Of a stretch of DNA of 64,000 nt, positions 41,178 through 50,109 are shown one piece after another. Every line of letters starts with the position of its first letter. Position 1 is the first letter of the stretch. The notes under the pieces were generated by a model. That model had not been told where the DNA came from. It saw nothing but the letters and a program-made list of their open reading frames with translations, and did not search any database. The position numbers and the translations under genes were made by a program. Location of the stretch: NCBI GenBank assembly GCA_002391235.1, contig DGRX01000015.1, positions 1 to 64,000 of the forward strand, read 5' to 3'. The stretch is from Treponema sp. UBA4377. Its GTDB lineage: Bacteria > Spirochaetota > Spirochaetia > Treponematales > Treponemataceae.

Positions 41178-42677
41178 ATGAAAAAAGGTCTTTACAGCAT
41201 CGGCGGAATCATCATTTTGCTGATCGCCGCGTTCATTTTCGTTTTGGTTCCCGCCCTTTCAGGAGGAGTTGGCGAAAACCGCTTGCCCGCTTACGGCAGC
41301 TACAACGGAGTTCCCATCAAATTTGAGGAAGGATCCGAGTTTTATTCATTGGCCAACCAAGCCGTTAGACAAATGGAACAACAGGGCTACAGCTTTTCAG
41401 GCGACTACGCCTCATTCTTCTATTCAATGGCCTTTAGCCAAGCCTTTAATCAAGTTTGCGGACCGATGGCCCTTCGCGATTTGACAAGCCAAAGCGGTTG
41501 GATCGCCACGGACAGCGCCGTTGACCGAGCCCTTATCAACCAGTACTACAATGAAAGCGGAGAATTCTCCCAGGCGCTTTACAACGCCACAAGCGACGAC
41601 GCAAAGCGCAAAAACCAGGAGCAAGTTGTAAGCGCGCTTACAGCCGGCCGCTCATACGAAGACCTCTTTGGCTCATTCGCTTCCGTTAAAGACGCAAAAT
41701 TGTACGGACTTAAGACATCTTCCGCCGAATTGGAATTCATCCGCAAAATGGGAAGCGAAGTTCACGAATTTGAATACGCCGCTTTCAGCATGAAGACAAT
41801 GCCCGACGAGGAAATCAAGTCATTCGCCCAAAAGAACGCCGACAAACTGGCCAAGTACGACCTTTGCGTCATCACAGTAAACGACGAGTCGAAAGCGAAA
41901 GACGTTCTCAAGAGAATCAACAACTCCGAAATCACGTTTGAGGACGCGATCACTTCATACTCAACAAAAATCGCCGGCGACACAGAGAGCGGAAAAATCT
42001 CCCAGAACCGACTGTACCAATTGGAAGTTTTATTCAAGAACAAAGACCAGGTCTCAGAAATCACTGGCCTTGCAAAAGACGCCGTATCGAATCCCATTGA
42101 ATTGAACTCTTGCTGGGCAATCTTCAAGTGCCTTGGCGAAAGCGCGAAGCTTGACGTTGACAACAGCGAAGACTTTGACGCAGCCAAGACTTACCTTTAC
42201 AACAATGAGAGAGGCGTCGTTCAAGACTATTATACAGGAAAAGCCAACGACTTTATCGCCGCGGCCGCAACAAGCAGCTTTACAGAAGCCTGCCAAAAGT
42301 TTGGCGTGGCGAGAGACACAACTCCTTCATTCGCGCTTAACTGGAACAACCAAACATTGATCGGAAGATCCAGCCTTGAGGACAAAGACGCCCTTAAAGG
42401 AGCTTCGGCCAACGAAAACTTCCTTAAGGCAGCTTTTAAATTGGCAAAGGGAGAAGTTTCCGCTCCGCTAGTTCTTTCTTCAACAGACAACGTAGTTATA
42501 TTGCGCTGCGTTGAAATTTCAGAAGGCGGCACATCCGCTGAGGACGCCGCTCGCCTTATCGGACCGGAAATCGCCAACGCCGACTCGGTCGTAGTGAATT
42601 CCGCGATTCAGAACAGCCCCAAAATCAAGTCAAACTCAGCCGAGTTTATGGCTGTTTTTACAGGTGAAAAGCAGTAA
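41178..42677 (+). CDS. SurA/PpiD-like peptidyl-prolyl isomerase-type foldase
   Basis: This 499-residue protein is anchored by one N-terminal membrane helix (~7-30, GIIILLIAAFIFVLVPAL). A helical SurA_N-like chaperone region follows (~45-190), then a parvulin-like segment (~200-330: AKDVLKRINNSEITFEDAI, YSTKIAGDTESGKI, IELNSCWAIFKCLG). The layout resembles PpiD/SurA, which help fold exported proteins. The parvulin active site is not well conserved by eye, so chaperone activity may dominate. AAGGTG lies 6 nt before the ATG at 41178; an in-frame GTG at 41169 would overlap that site. The DUF115 gene follows 5 bp later. Confidence 0.75.
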   Translation: MKKGLYSIGGIIILLIAAFIFVLVPALSGGVGENRLPAYGSYNGVPIKFEEGSEFYSLANQAVRQMEQQGYSFSGDYASFFYSMAFSQAFNQVCGPMALRDLTSQSGWIATDSAVDRALINQYYNESGEFSQALYNATSDDAKRKNQEQVVSALTAGRSYEDLFGSFASVKDAKLYGLKTSSAELEFIRKMGSEVHEFEYAAFSMKTMPDEEIKSFAQKNADKLAKYDLCVITVNDESKAKDVLKRINNSEITFEDAITSYSTKIAGDTESGKISQNRLYQLEVLFKNKDQVSEITGLAKDAVSNPIELNSCWAIFKCLGESAKLDVDNSEDFDAAKTYLYNNERGVVQDYYTGKANDFIAAAATSSFTEACQKFGVARDTTPSFALNWNNQTLIGRSSLEDKDALKGASANENFLKAAFKLAKGEVSAPLVLSSTDNVVILRCVEISEGGTSAEDAARLIGPEIANADSVVVNSAIQNSPKIKSNSAEFMAVFTGEKQ

Positions 42678-42682
42678 CATTC

Positions 42683-44446
42683 ATGGCTCAAGAAAAGCCT
42701 GTTCTAATAGAGGCCGCCCCTTCCGCGCAAACGGAGGGAGCGACCTTTACCCTTCAATATAAAAACCGTTTTCTTTATTCAAAATACAATCCCCAAAAAA
42801 ACATTCTTCAAGCGATTCAAAGCCTTAATCTTTTGCCTGGAACATTGGTCTTGGCTTTTTCGCCCTGCCTTTTTTACGGACTGGAAGACCTGCGAAAAAA
42901 ATGCCGCGAGTCCTCGTCACAGCTTCTTTGCGTGGAAGCGGAAAAGGCGCTTTACGATTTTTCGTTCCAAGTGAACGAAGAAAAAAACATTGACGCGCCG
43001 CTCCTTCCCTACCAAAAAAACACGGCCGCGGGCCTTGACGAGTTTTTTTACAACGCAAGCCAAAAATTCCGCCGCGTAATTAGGCTTGACTTAAGCGCGG
43101 GCGTTTCCTTTAACGAAAGCTTTTACAAAAACTTTTACGAATGCGCGCAGAACATTGTCGCGGCCTTTTGGAAAAACCGCCTTACGCTAGTCCGCCTTGG
43201 CCGGCTTTACAGCAAAAATATTTTTAAGAACCTTCCATTGGCCGCGGCCCGCCCTTCATTCGAAGCCTTTGAGGGAACGGTTGAAAAGCCGATTCTTGTT
43301 TGCGGCGCGGGAGAAAGCCTTGACGAGCTTACAGCATTCGCGCTCGGAGACAAAAAGCAAGCCCAAGAACGGGCCGCCGCAATAAGCCAAAGTTTTTTTG
43401 TTCTGGCAGTCGACGCGGCTGTTCCCGCGCTGTTAGCGGCAGGAATAAAGATTGACGCGGTCGCCGCGACAGAAAGCCAGCTTGCAATCGAAAAAGCCTA
43501 CATCGGCCTTAAAGCGCATTGCGGCCAAGACCAAAATCGCGGCGGCCCGTTTTTCTTTTTTGACTTGACCTCCAGGGCCGCCATAGCCCGCCGCTTTGCA
43601 AGGCGCTCGGCCTTTTACTTTAGCGAGTTTGACAAAAACGTTTTTTTAAGCCGCTTAAAGGAAAAAGGCCTTCTTCCCACAATCACGCCGCCGCTTGGCT
43701 CAATCGGCCTTACCGCGACTTATTTGGCCTTGCGCCTTAGAAAAGTCCAAGATGTTCCCGTTTGCGTTTTGGGCTTGGACTTTTCCTTTAGCGCCGGAAG
43801 GACTCACGCCAAGGGAACGGCGCAAAGCAAGGCCCTTTACATTGGCTCAAACCGCGCAAGGCCTTTTGTAAATTTCGCGGCTTCTTACGGACTTGGAACT
43901 GAAAAAGTCCCGGAAAAAGGCGGCCGCGATTTTTGGTCAAGCAAAAACCTTATGGCTTACGCGGCTCTTTTTAGAGACTATTTTAAGGGGGCCAAAAACC
44001 TTTACGATGTTGGAAAAAGCGGCTTGGAGCTAGGACTTGAGCGAAAAAGCCTTTTAGAATTTTTAGAGAAAGAAGCGGCCGCCGGCAGTTTTGGGCTTGA
44101 AAAAGATTTTGGACAAGCGCAAGAATGGCCGCCGCGCTCTTTGGCTTTTGAAAGTTTGGCCAGCGCCAGCGCTGGGAATTGCGAGTCCTTTTTGCGCGGC
44201 GAGCTTACAAGCCTTCAAGCCTTGGCGGACTTGCTTTCAAAGGGCGAAGGCTCGCAATTTAGAAACAAAACAAGCAGCCTTGGCGAGCAAATATTGCAAG
44301 AACTCCGCGGCCGCGAATACCTTTACTTGCACTTTCCGGACGGAAGCGCTCCCAGCCTTGAGCTGAACTTTTTGACGAGAGTCCGTTCGCAAATTGACTT
44401 CTTTTGCAAAGACATTGAAACCGCGCTTGCTATTGCGGCGCGATAA
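42683..44446 (+). CDS. Maf-like DUF115 glycosyltransferase-family protein
   Basis: This 587-residue protein has a DUF115/MAF_flag10-type core (~200-400): PILVCGAGESLDELTAFAL, FFVLAVDAAVPALLAAGIKIDAVAATE, and TPPLGSIGLTATYLALRL followed by VCVLGLDFSFSAGRTHAKGT. Motility-associated factors of this family add nonulosonic sugars to flagellin; others are 6-hydroxymethylpterin kinases. A neuB-family gene at 4.5 kb supports a sugar-transfer role (inference). It follows the foldase gene by 5 bp with no clear own promoter, and converges on lepA 12 bp later. Confidence 0.75.
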   Translation: MAQEKPVLIEAAPSAQTEGATFTLQYKNRFLYSKYNPQKNILQAIQSLNLLPGTLVLAFSPCLFYGLEDLRKKCRESSSQLLCVEAEKALYDFSFQVNEEKNIDAPLLPYQKNTAAGLDEFFYNASQKFRRVIRLDLSAGVSFNESFYKNFYECAQNIVAAFWKNRLTLVRLGRLYSKNIFKNLPLAAARPSFEAFEGTVEKPILVCGAGESLDELTAFALGDKKQAQERAAAISQSFFVLAVDAAVPALLAAGIKIDAVAATESQLAIEKAYIGLKAHCGQDQNRGGPFFFFDLTSRAAIARRFARRSAFYFSEFDKNVFLSRLKEKGLLPTITPPLGSIGLTATYLALRLRKVQDVPVCVLGLDFSFSAGRTHAKGTAQSKALYIGSNRARPFVNFAASYGLGTEKVPEKGGRDFWSSKNLMAYAALFRDYFKGAKNLYDVGKSGLELGLERKSLLEFLEKEAAAGSFGLEKDFGQAQEWPPRSLAFESLASASAGNCESFLRGELTSLQALADLLSKGEGSQFRNKTSSLGEQILQELRGREYLYLHFPDGSAPSLELNFLTRVRSQIDFFCKDIETALAIAAR

Positions 44447-44458
44447 TTTTAATCGTTC

Positions 44459-46267
44459 CTATTCCTCGTCTTCGTCGGACTTGAGGACGGCAAGGAAGGC
44501 CGACTGGGGAAGCTCCACGTCGCCAATCATCTTCATGCGCTTTTTGCCTTCCTTTTGTTTTTCCAAAAGCTTTCGCTTTCGCGTGATGTCGCCGCCGTAA
44601 CACTTGGCAAGAACGTCCTTGCGCACTGGGTTGACAGTTTCGCGCGCGATTATTTGGCTTCCGATCGCGCCTTGTATGGCAACCTTGAATTGCTGGCGGG
44701 CAATCTCGCCCTTCAATCGGTGGCAAACCTTGTGGGCCTGCGTCGAAGCGTTCTCCTTAAAGCACAATTGGCTCAAAGCGTCAACGCTCTTTCCGTTAAT
44801 CAAAATGTCAAGTTTTACAAGAACAGTCGGCTTGTAACCGATGATTTCGTAGTCAAAGCTGGCGTAACCGCGGCTGTAGCTTTTTAGCCGGTCGTAAAAA
44901 TCAAAGAGAACTTCCGAAAGCGGCATCTCGTAAGTAAGTTCGGCGCGCTTTTCGTCAAGGTACTGCATGTTGGTTTGTACGCCGCGCTTTTCGTTGCACA
45001 GGGCCATGATTTGTCCGATGTATTCGCCGGGAGTGATTATCGAAGCCTTGATGTAAGGCTCTTCCGCGCTTTTAACGCGGCCTTCGGGATATTCAGCCGG
45101 GTTGTCGACAAAAAGCTCCTCTCCGCTTGTAAGCGTAATCTTGTATCTAACGCTGGGTGCGGTAAAAATAACGCTTTGGTCAAAATCGCGCTCCAAGCGT
45201 TCCTCAATGATTTCCAAATGCAAAAGGCCCAAAAAGCCGCACCTAAAGCCGTTTCCAAGCGCGATCGAATTGTCTTTTTCGTAAACAAGGCTCGCGTCGT
45301 TGAGCCTAAGCTTTTCCATGCTGTCGCGCAACTCCTCGTAGTCATTTGAGTCGAGCGGATAGATGGATGAATAAACGACGGGCTTTACTTCCTTAAAGCC
45401 TGGAAGCGGCTCGGCGGCGGGATTTGCCGAAAGCGTTATCGTGTCGCCAACCTTTACGTCTTGGACAGTCTTGATTCCAGCGATAATGTAGCCTACGTCG
45501 CCGGCTTCCAAATAGCCAGTGTCCTCGTACTTGATTTTAAATACGCCTATGTTTTCAACCTTGTATTCGGAGCCTGAACTCATCATTCGGATTGTGTCGC
45601 CGGCCTTTATCTTTCCCTGCATGACGCGAATGTGGACGATTACGCCCCTAAAAGCGTCGTAGTGGCAGTCAAAAATCAAAGCCTGCGTCGGAGCGTTGAC
45701 ATCCCCGGACGGCGGCGGAAAAAGCGTCACTATCGCTTCCATCAAGTCGTCGATGCCCTGCCCCGTCTTTGCGCTCACCAATTGCGCTTCCTCCGGCAAA
45801 AGGCCCAAGTCATGGTCGATTTGCTTTTTTACTCCTTCTATGTCAGCGCTGGGAAGGTCGATTTTGTTTATTACCGGAACAATCGTAAGATTCTGCTCCA
45901 AGGCCATGTACATATTGCTTACGGTTTGCGACTCAACTCCCTGCGACGCGTCGATCAAAAGCAAGGCGCCCTCGCAAGAAGCGATCGCACGGCTTACCTC
46001 GTAGCTAAAGTCAACGTGGCCGGGCGTGTCTACAAAATTAAGCTCGTAATCCAAGCCGTCCTTGGCCCGGTAAGGAATCGTGACCGCCTGGCTTTTTATT
46101 GTGATGCCGCGCTCGCGCTCAATGTCCATATTGTCCAAAATTTGATTCATCATCTGGCGGTCGTCGATAATCTTCGCCTTTTGAATAAGGCGGTCCGCCA
46201 AAGTCGATTTTCCGTGATCAATGTGCGCGACAATGCAAAAGTTGCGCTTGCATTTCATCTCTACCAT
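44459..46267 (-). CDS. lepA: Elongation factor 4 (LepA)
   Basis: This 602-residue translational GTPase back-translocates stalled ribosomes. The G domain has AHIDHGKSTLADRL, DIERERGITIKSQ, VDTPGHVDF and NKIDLPSA. Domains II, III and V follow, then the LepA-specific C-terminal domain with KCYGGDITRKRKLLEKQKEG. Size and domain order are standard. AGGAAG lies 6 nt before the ATG. It follows the protease-like gene by 14 bp. Confidence 0.97.
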   Translation of the reverse strand: MVEMKCKRNFCIVAHIDHGKSTLADRLIQKAKIIDDRQMMNQILDNMDIERERGITIKSQAVTIPYRAKDGLDYELNFVDTPGHVDFSYEVSRAIASCEGALLLIDASQGVESQTVSNMYMALEQNLTIVPVINKIDLPSADIEGVKKQIDHDLGLLPEEAQLVSAKTGQGIDDLMEAIVTLFPPPSGDVNAPTQALIFDCHYDAFRGVIVHIRVMQGKIKAGDTIRMMSSGSEYKVENIGVFKIKYEDTGYLEAGDVGYIIAGIKTVQDVKVGDTITLSANPAAEPLPGFKEVKPVVYSSIYPLDSNDYEELRDSMEKLRLNDASLVYEKDNSIALGNGFRCGFLGLLHLEIIEERLERDFDQSVIFTAPSVRYKITLTSGEELFVDNPAEYPEGRVKSAEEPYIKASIITPGEYIGQIMALCNEKRGVQTNMQYLDEKRAELTYEMPLSEVLFDFYDRLKSYSRGYASFDYEIIGYKPTVLVKLDILINGKSVDALSQLCFKENASTQAHKVCHRLKGEIARQQFKVAIQGAIGSQIIARETVNPVRKDVLAKCYGGDITRKRKLLEKQKEGKKRMKMIGDVELPQSAFLAVLKSDEDEE

Positions 46268-46281
46268 TTTTTCTTCCTGTT

Positions 46282-47919
46282 TTAAAAGTAATACGGACTG
46301 TCCAACATAGCCTGCATGGCAACATTTATGTCAAGGTATCCGTTTCGCCTGTTTTTTGTTGAGAACATAACCATAATCGCGCTTTTTTCGTCGTTAAATT
46401 GAATTCGCCCGATTGTAAGCGGATCGTTTTCCGAAAAGCCGTTTTCGTCAGCCGCGCTTCCGGGAATCACGCGCTTTACCATATAAGTCTTGCTGCTTTC
46501 GGTAGAAGACGGCGTCAATTCCATTCCAAAAATCGCGACAAAAGAATTCTGGACCATGTCGCCTTGATAAATCGCGTAGCCTGGATTTTTTGGCCTCTCG
46601 GTCAAATACAAAAGGCATTGCTTTTTTGCCTCGTATGAACCGCCTTCAAGGTATTCACAAGAAATAATCGAACCTGGGACATGGTCGCGCAAAATGTCCT
46701 GCGCGTCCTCAAGGCACAAGACCTTTTGCCCGTCAAGGCTTACAACGACGTCGCCGGTTTTTATGCCGGCGCGGGCCATGGCGCTTCCGGGCTTTATGTA
46801 CTGAACTTCCAAACCGTAATTGACGCGTCCAGCCTTAGCCGTGCGGCCATAAGATCCAATCCAAGGAAACTTTCTTTCGCCGCCGCGATACAAAATCGGC
46901 AAGTCTTGCTTTAAGTATTCAACAGGAATCGCAAAGTTCAAGCCTTGGTAAGAAGCGATTCCGGCAAAGACAACGCCTTGAACCACGCCGTTTTTGTCGA
47001 TGCATGGGCCGCCAGAGTTGCCTGAGTTTACGGCGGCGTCTATTTGAACCACGCTGCCGGTCGAAAAAAGCTTTCTGTCCGCGGAAGAAACCACGCCGCT
47101 AGTAAGCGTTCGCTCCAAGCCCAAGGGAGAGCCAATCGCGTAAATCACGCTTCCTACGCTCAACTGTGACTGGGAGCCCAATGTAAAGCAATATGGCGCC
47201 TTGACTTCTGTTTTTAGCAATGCCAAATCGTGGACGCTGTCATAGCCTACAACCCGCGCGGGAATTCTTTGCTCTGAGTCTTCGGCCATTTTTATGAAAA
47301 CCTTTCCGTAGCCGGAATTCTTTGGATTGACAAGCTCCTCGATTACATGGTGGTTTGTGACAATATAGCCGCGGGGATCGATAAAAAAGCCGGAACCGAT
47401 TACGCGCGCAGCGTATCCCATTCCGCGCTCAACCTTTATTCCAAGGTCAACCCAAACAGTGACGGTTCCCTGTATGTAGTCAGAAATTTTTTCCAAGCGA
47501 GGCTGAGCCTTGCCGGACAGGCCTGGAACCCCGTCATAGTAAAAAGCGCGCATGGCTTTTTTTTCCATAACATTCGCGGCATGCTCTTCGTAGCCTGCTG
47601 TTATCAAGGAATTGTAGAAGGTCCACGCCTCGACATAATCTTTTTGCTCCACCCTGGATGACAGCGCGTCGCGTACAAAACGCGCGCATTCGTCGGCCAG
47701 GTCCTTGTCGCCCAAAAGCTGCGCTCTCCAAAGCGCTTCCAACGGACTTTTTTGGAGCATTTCGTATATGCGCTTTACCTCCGCGTCGTGAACGTCTTTT
47801 TGCGTATAGTCAAAATTTTCTTCCGGCCTGCGGGGAAGCTCTTGCGTCTTGCACGCGCAAAGGCACAAAGCAAAAGCGACGGCTGTAAACAATGCGCGCA
47901 TTTTTGTTCGTCTATTCAT
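46282..47919 (-). CDS. Trypsin-like (HtrA-family) serine protease lipoprotein with PDZ domains
   Basis: This 545-residue protein has a lipobox LCAC (lipid Cys 23), a helical region of ~120 residues, then a chymotrypsin-like protease domain with an intact triad: TNHHV (His ~191), SVHDLALLK (Asp ~231) and VNSGNSGGP (Ser ~302). One clear PDZ domain follows (~370-450: IKPGSAMARAGIKTGDVVVSLDG) and a second, weaker one ends near 'VIPGSAADENGFSENDPL'. It is likely an envelope-quality-control protease. It starts 9 bp after the repeat protein. The helical N-terminal part is not typical of DegP and its role is unknown. Confidence 0.88.
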   Translation of the reverse strand: MNRRTKMRALFTAVAFALCLCACKTQELPRRPEENFDYTQKDVHDAEVKRIYEMLQKSPLEALWRAQLLGDKDLADECARFVRDALSSRVEQKDYVEAWTFYNSLITAGYEEHAANVMEKKAMRAFYYDGVPGLSGKAQPRLEKISDYIQGTVTVWVDLGIKVERGMGYAARVIGSGFFIDPRGYIVTNHHVIEELVNPKNSGYGKVFIKMAEDSEQRIPARVVGYDSVHDLALLKTEVKAPYCFTLGSQSQLSVGSVIYAIGSPLGLERTLTSGVVSSADRKLFSTGSVVQIDAAVNSGNSGGPCIDKNGVVQGVVFAGIASYQGLNFAIPVEYLKQDLPILYRGGERKFPWIGSYGRTAKAGRVNYGLEVQYIKPGSAMARAGIKTGDVVVSLDGQKVLCLEDAQDILRDHVPGSIISCEYLEGGSYEAKKQCLLYLTERPKNPGYAIYQGDMVQNSFVAIFGMELTPSSTESSKTYMVKRVIPGSAADENGFSENDPLTIGRIQFNDEKSAIMVMFSTKNRRNGYLDINVAMQAMLDSPYYF

Positions 47920-47928
47920 CTTTAAACT

Positions 47929-50109
47929 CTATTCTTTTTTGTTTGGAGCGGCATTCTCTTTTTGAGCCTTTTTCACTTCATCGCTTTTTTCCAGAACGCG
48001 GGCGTAAATGTTTTGGCCAATGACAACGGCTTGAAAAAAATAATCTCCGCTGTCCATTTGCTTAACCACGCCTTGCTCCACGCCTTTCATAAAACCGATC
48101 AGGTTCAACTCTTGATTTTCCGTTCCAGGCTTGTCTACCCAATAAAAACAATTTTGAGTTCCTTTTGTAACAGGAACGTTTGCGCTGTCAACTTTAATCT
48201 CAACCGGCTCTCCGTCAGAAAGCTTGATTGACACAGGAAGCTTTTTGTCGTTTCCTTGAATGAAGAATTCCGTAAGCTCGACAAGCGGCAAGCCTTCCTC
48301 TTGCGGATAAAGGGTGTAGCGGACGTTCCAATTTCCGTCGTAATCGGAATCCCAAGAAGTCCTTCGGCCGCCCTTAGTCAAGTATTCCTCGGTAAAGTCG
48401 GGAATTGTGTCTCCGTTCCTGTCGATGTGAATCATCTGCAAGTAAATCAAGGGATTGGGAACTGGATATCCCCAAATGTTTTGGCTGGCCGCGTCCTCGT
48501 CCTCCTTGCTTGCGACAAAGGAGCCGTCGTTGTCGGCGTAAATCTCCGTCGTTTCAAAAATCATGTCGCCGTCGCGGTCAACGGAACGGGTCAAAGGCTT
48601 TGTGAACTGGGCGCGGGCGTAAAGCTTTCCGTCAACCAAATAATCGGCCGCGTACGGAGCGCCGTCCAACATCGAAAAGCGGACAATCGCTCCGTCCCGC
48701 TCTTTGGAAGGCTTTTCCATGCTGCTAATCGAAAGAATCAAGCGGTCAACGTCAAAAAGATTCGGCCCGCTCCACAAGGAATTTTCGTCCACGATGTAAA
48801 AGTCTTTTCTAAAGCCGGCAGCGGCCAAAAACTCGTCGGCCTTAACGGTGAATATTTCCGCGTCCACGGTTTCGTCGGCCAAATTGAAAATCGTGATTCC
48901 CTCTTCGCCGGGAACTTCCTCAAAGACGATTCGCACGGGGCTTGGATAGGTTCCGTAATAGACGTCAATCTTTTTGTCCTCAAAGTGGGCGCTCTTGGGA
49001 ACGCCAAAGTCCAGCTCGGCGGTCCAGTCGTCTCCGCCGTCGTTGTCCGCGTCGTAAATTATTTGCGCGGGGCGGCCGCGGCTGTATGTGATTGTGACGT
49101 TGCGCTCCAAGCTGCGGTTTGTGTCTATGTACAGGGTTCCTGAATAGGCGTTTAGGTAATCAAACATTCGCTTTTTGCCTTCGTCAGTTTTTAGAACGGA
49201 AGCGAAGCGCTCCAAGTCGAACAAGTCGACTCCCTTGTCCATAAAGTCCAAAAAGTAGTCAAAGGCCTGGCTTTCCGTAAAGACGCCGTCTTCCAAAGCG
49301 GCCGCCGCGAAAATCGGGCTCTTGAATCCGCGCGCGTCAAAGGCCTTTAGCAATCTTGTTCTTTGCTCGCCTTCGGCGAAAATCGCGGCATAGACTTCCA
49401 ATTCTGGATTTTGCTTGTTGTATTCTGGAACGCGCGTGATGAAATAGTCGGCTGTTTTTCGCGCGATGGAATCAAGCGGCATGTAGTCAAAAGTGCCGGT
49501 CTCAAAATTCTTTTGGTACATTATTTTGTACTCGTACGCGAAAAACAAATTTGGAAAGCGCTCGTCGGCCGGATAAATGCGGCGGCTTACGTCAACTTTT
49601 TCGCGCGCGCTTTGAACGCTGGCCGCGTCTCCCAAAGTGTAGTATGACTTTATTCTGACATAGTCCGCGTCGGCGGAATAAATAAAGGGGCGCTGGTCAA
49701 GGATATCCAAAGCTTCGCGCGGCTTTCCGGTGGAACAAAGCAAGTCCGCGTAAAAAATTCTCGCGCTGCTTTTGTTGTAGTCAACCCACTCAGCGCCGGA
49801 AAGCGAATTCTTCAACACAGGCAAAACCGCCTTGCGCGTGGCTCCGCCGTTGTATTGGCTAAGCGCGATCAAATACCAAAGGTCGGCTACAGTCGCGTCG
49901 TAATTGTTGCCAGCTGTGGCGGCGGCCAAAGTTTTTTTCCAGTCGCCTTGAATAGCGTAATTCTTGGCCAGCTTTAAATAGCGCAAGGCAGTCTGCCTGT
50001 TGGCCTTTTGGGCGCTAAAGTCCAAAGCCTTTTGCGCGCTTTGAGCGAAGGAAAGTCCAGCCGTCAAAAGCAAGGACGCAAAAATAAAAGTCTTACAAAT
50101 CGTTTTCAT
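47929..50109 (-). CDS. Exported TPR-like protein with Asp-rich repeats, function unknown
   Basis: This 726-residue protein has a signal peptide (MKTICKTFIFASLLLTAGLSFAQ). The first ~330 residues read as TPR-like helices (ALRYLKLAKNYAIQGDWKK, DLWYLIALSQYNGG, ARIFYADLLCSTGKPREALDIL). The rest is beta-rich, with several Asp-rich loops that resemble calcium-binding or thrombospondin-3-like sites: DADNDGGDD, DRDGDMIFE, DRNGDTIPD and DSDYDGNWN. It overlaps tilS by 4 bp (ATGA) and precedes the HtrA-like gene, so it may be a periplasmic or outer-membrane-associated partner of that protease (inference). I do not recognise the family by name. Confidence 0.65.
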   Translation of the reverse strand: MKTICKTFIFASLLLTAGLSFAQSAQKALDFSAQKANRQTALRYLKLAKNYAIQGDWKKTLAAATAGNNYDATVADLWYLIALSQYNGGATRKAVLPVLKNSLSGAEWVDYNKSSARIFYADLLCSTGKPREALDILDQRPFIYSADADYVRIKSYYTLGDAASVQSAREKVDVSRRIYPADERFPNLFFAYEYKIMYQKNFETGTFDYMPLDSIARKTADYFITRVPEYNKQNPELEVYAAIFAEGEQRTRLLKAFDARGFKSPIFAAAALEDGVFTESQAFDYFLDFMDKGVDLFDLERFASVLKTDEGKKRMFDYLNAYSGTLYIDTNRSLERNVTITYSRGRPAQIIYDADNDGGDDWTAELDFGVPKSAHFEDKKIDVYYGTYPSPVRIVFEEVPGEEGITIFNLADETVDAEIFTVKADEFLAAAGFRKDFYIVDENSLWSGPNLFDVDRLILSISSMEKPSKERDGAIVRFSMLDGAPYAADYLVDGKLYARAQFTKPLTRSVDRDGDMIFETTEIYADNDGSFVASKEDEDAASQNIWGYPVPNPLIYLQMIHIDRNGDTIPDFTEEYLTKGGRRTSWDSDYDGNWNVRYTLYPQEEGLPLVELTEFFIQGNDKKLPVSIKLSDGEPVEIKVDSANVPVTKGTQNCFYWVDKPGTENQELNLIGFMKGVEQGVVKQMDSGDYFFQAVVIGQNIYARVLEKSDEVKKAQKENAAPNKKE

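Noticed and set aside
45632..46285. A 217-codon frame opposite lepA
   Set aside because: It is antisense to the conserved G domain of LepA and is a codon-bias shadow.
48256..49143. A 295-codon frame opposite the Asp-rich protein
   Set aside because: It is antisense to a well-supported gene with a signal peptide and overlaps its third-position pattern. Many such long antisense frames arise here from codon bias.
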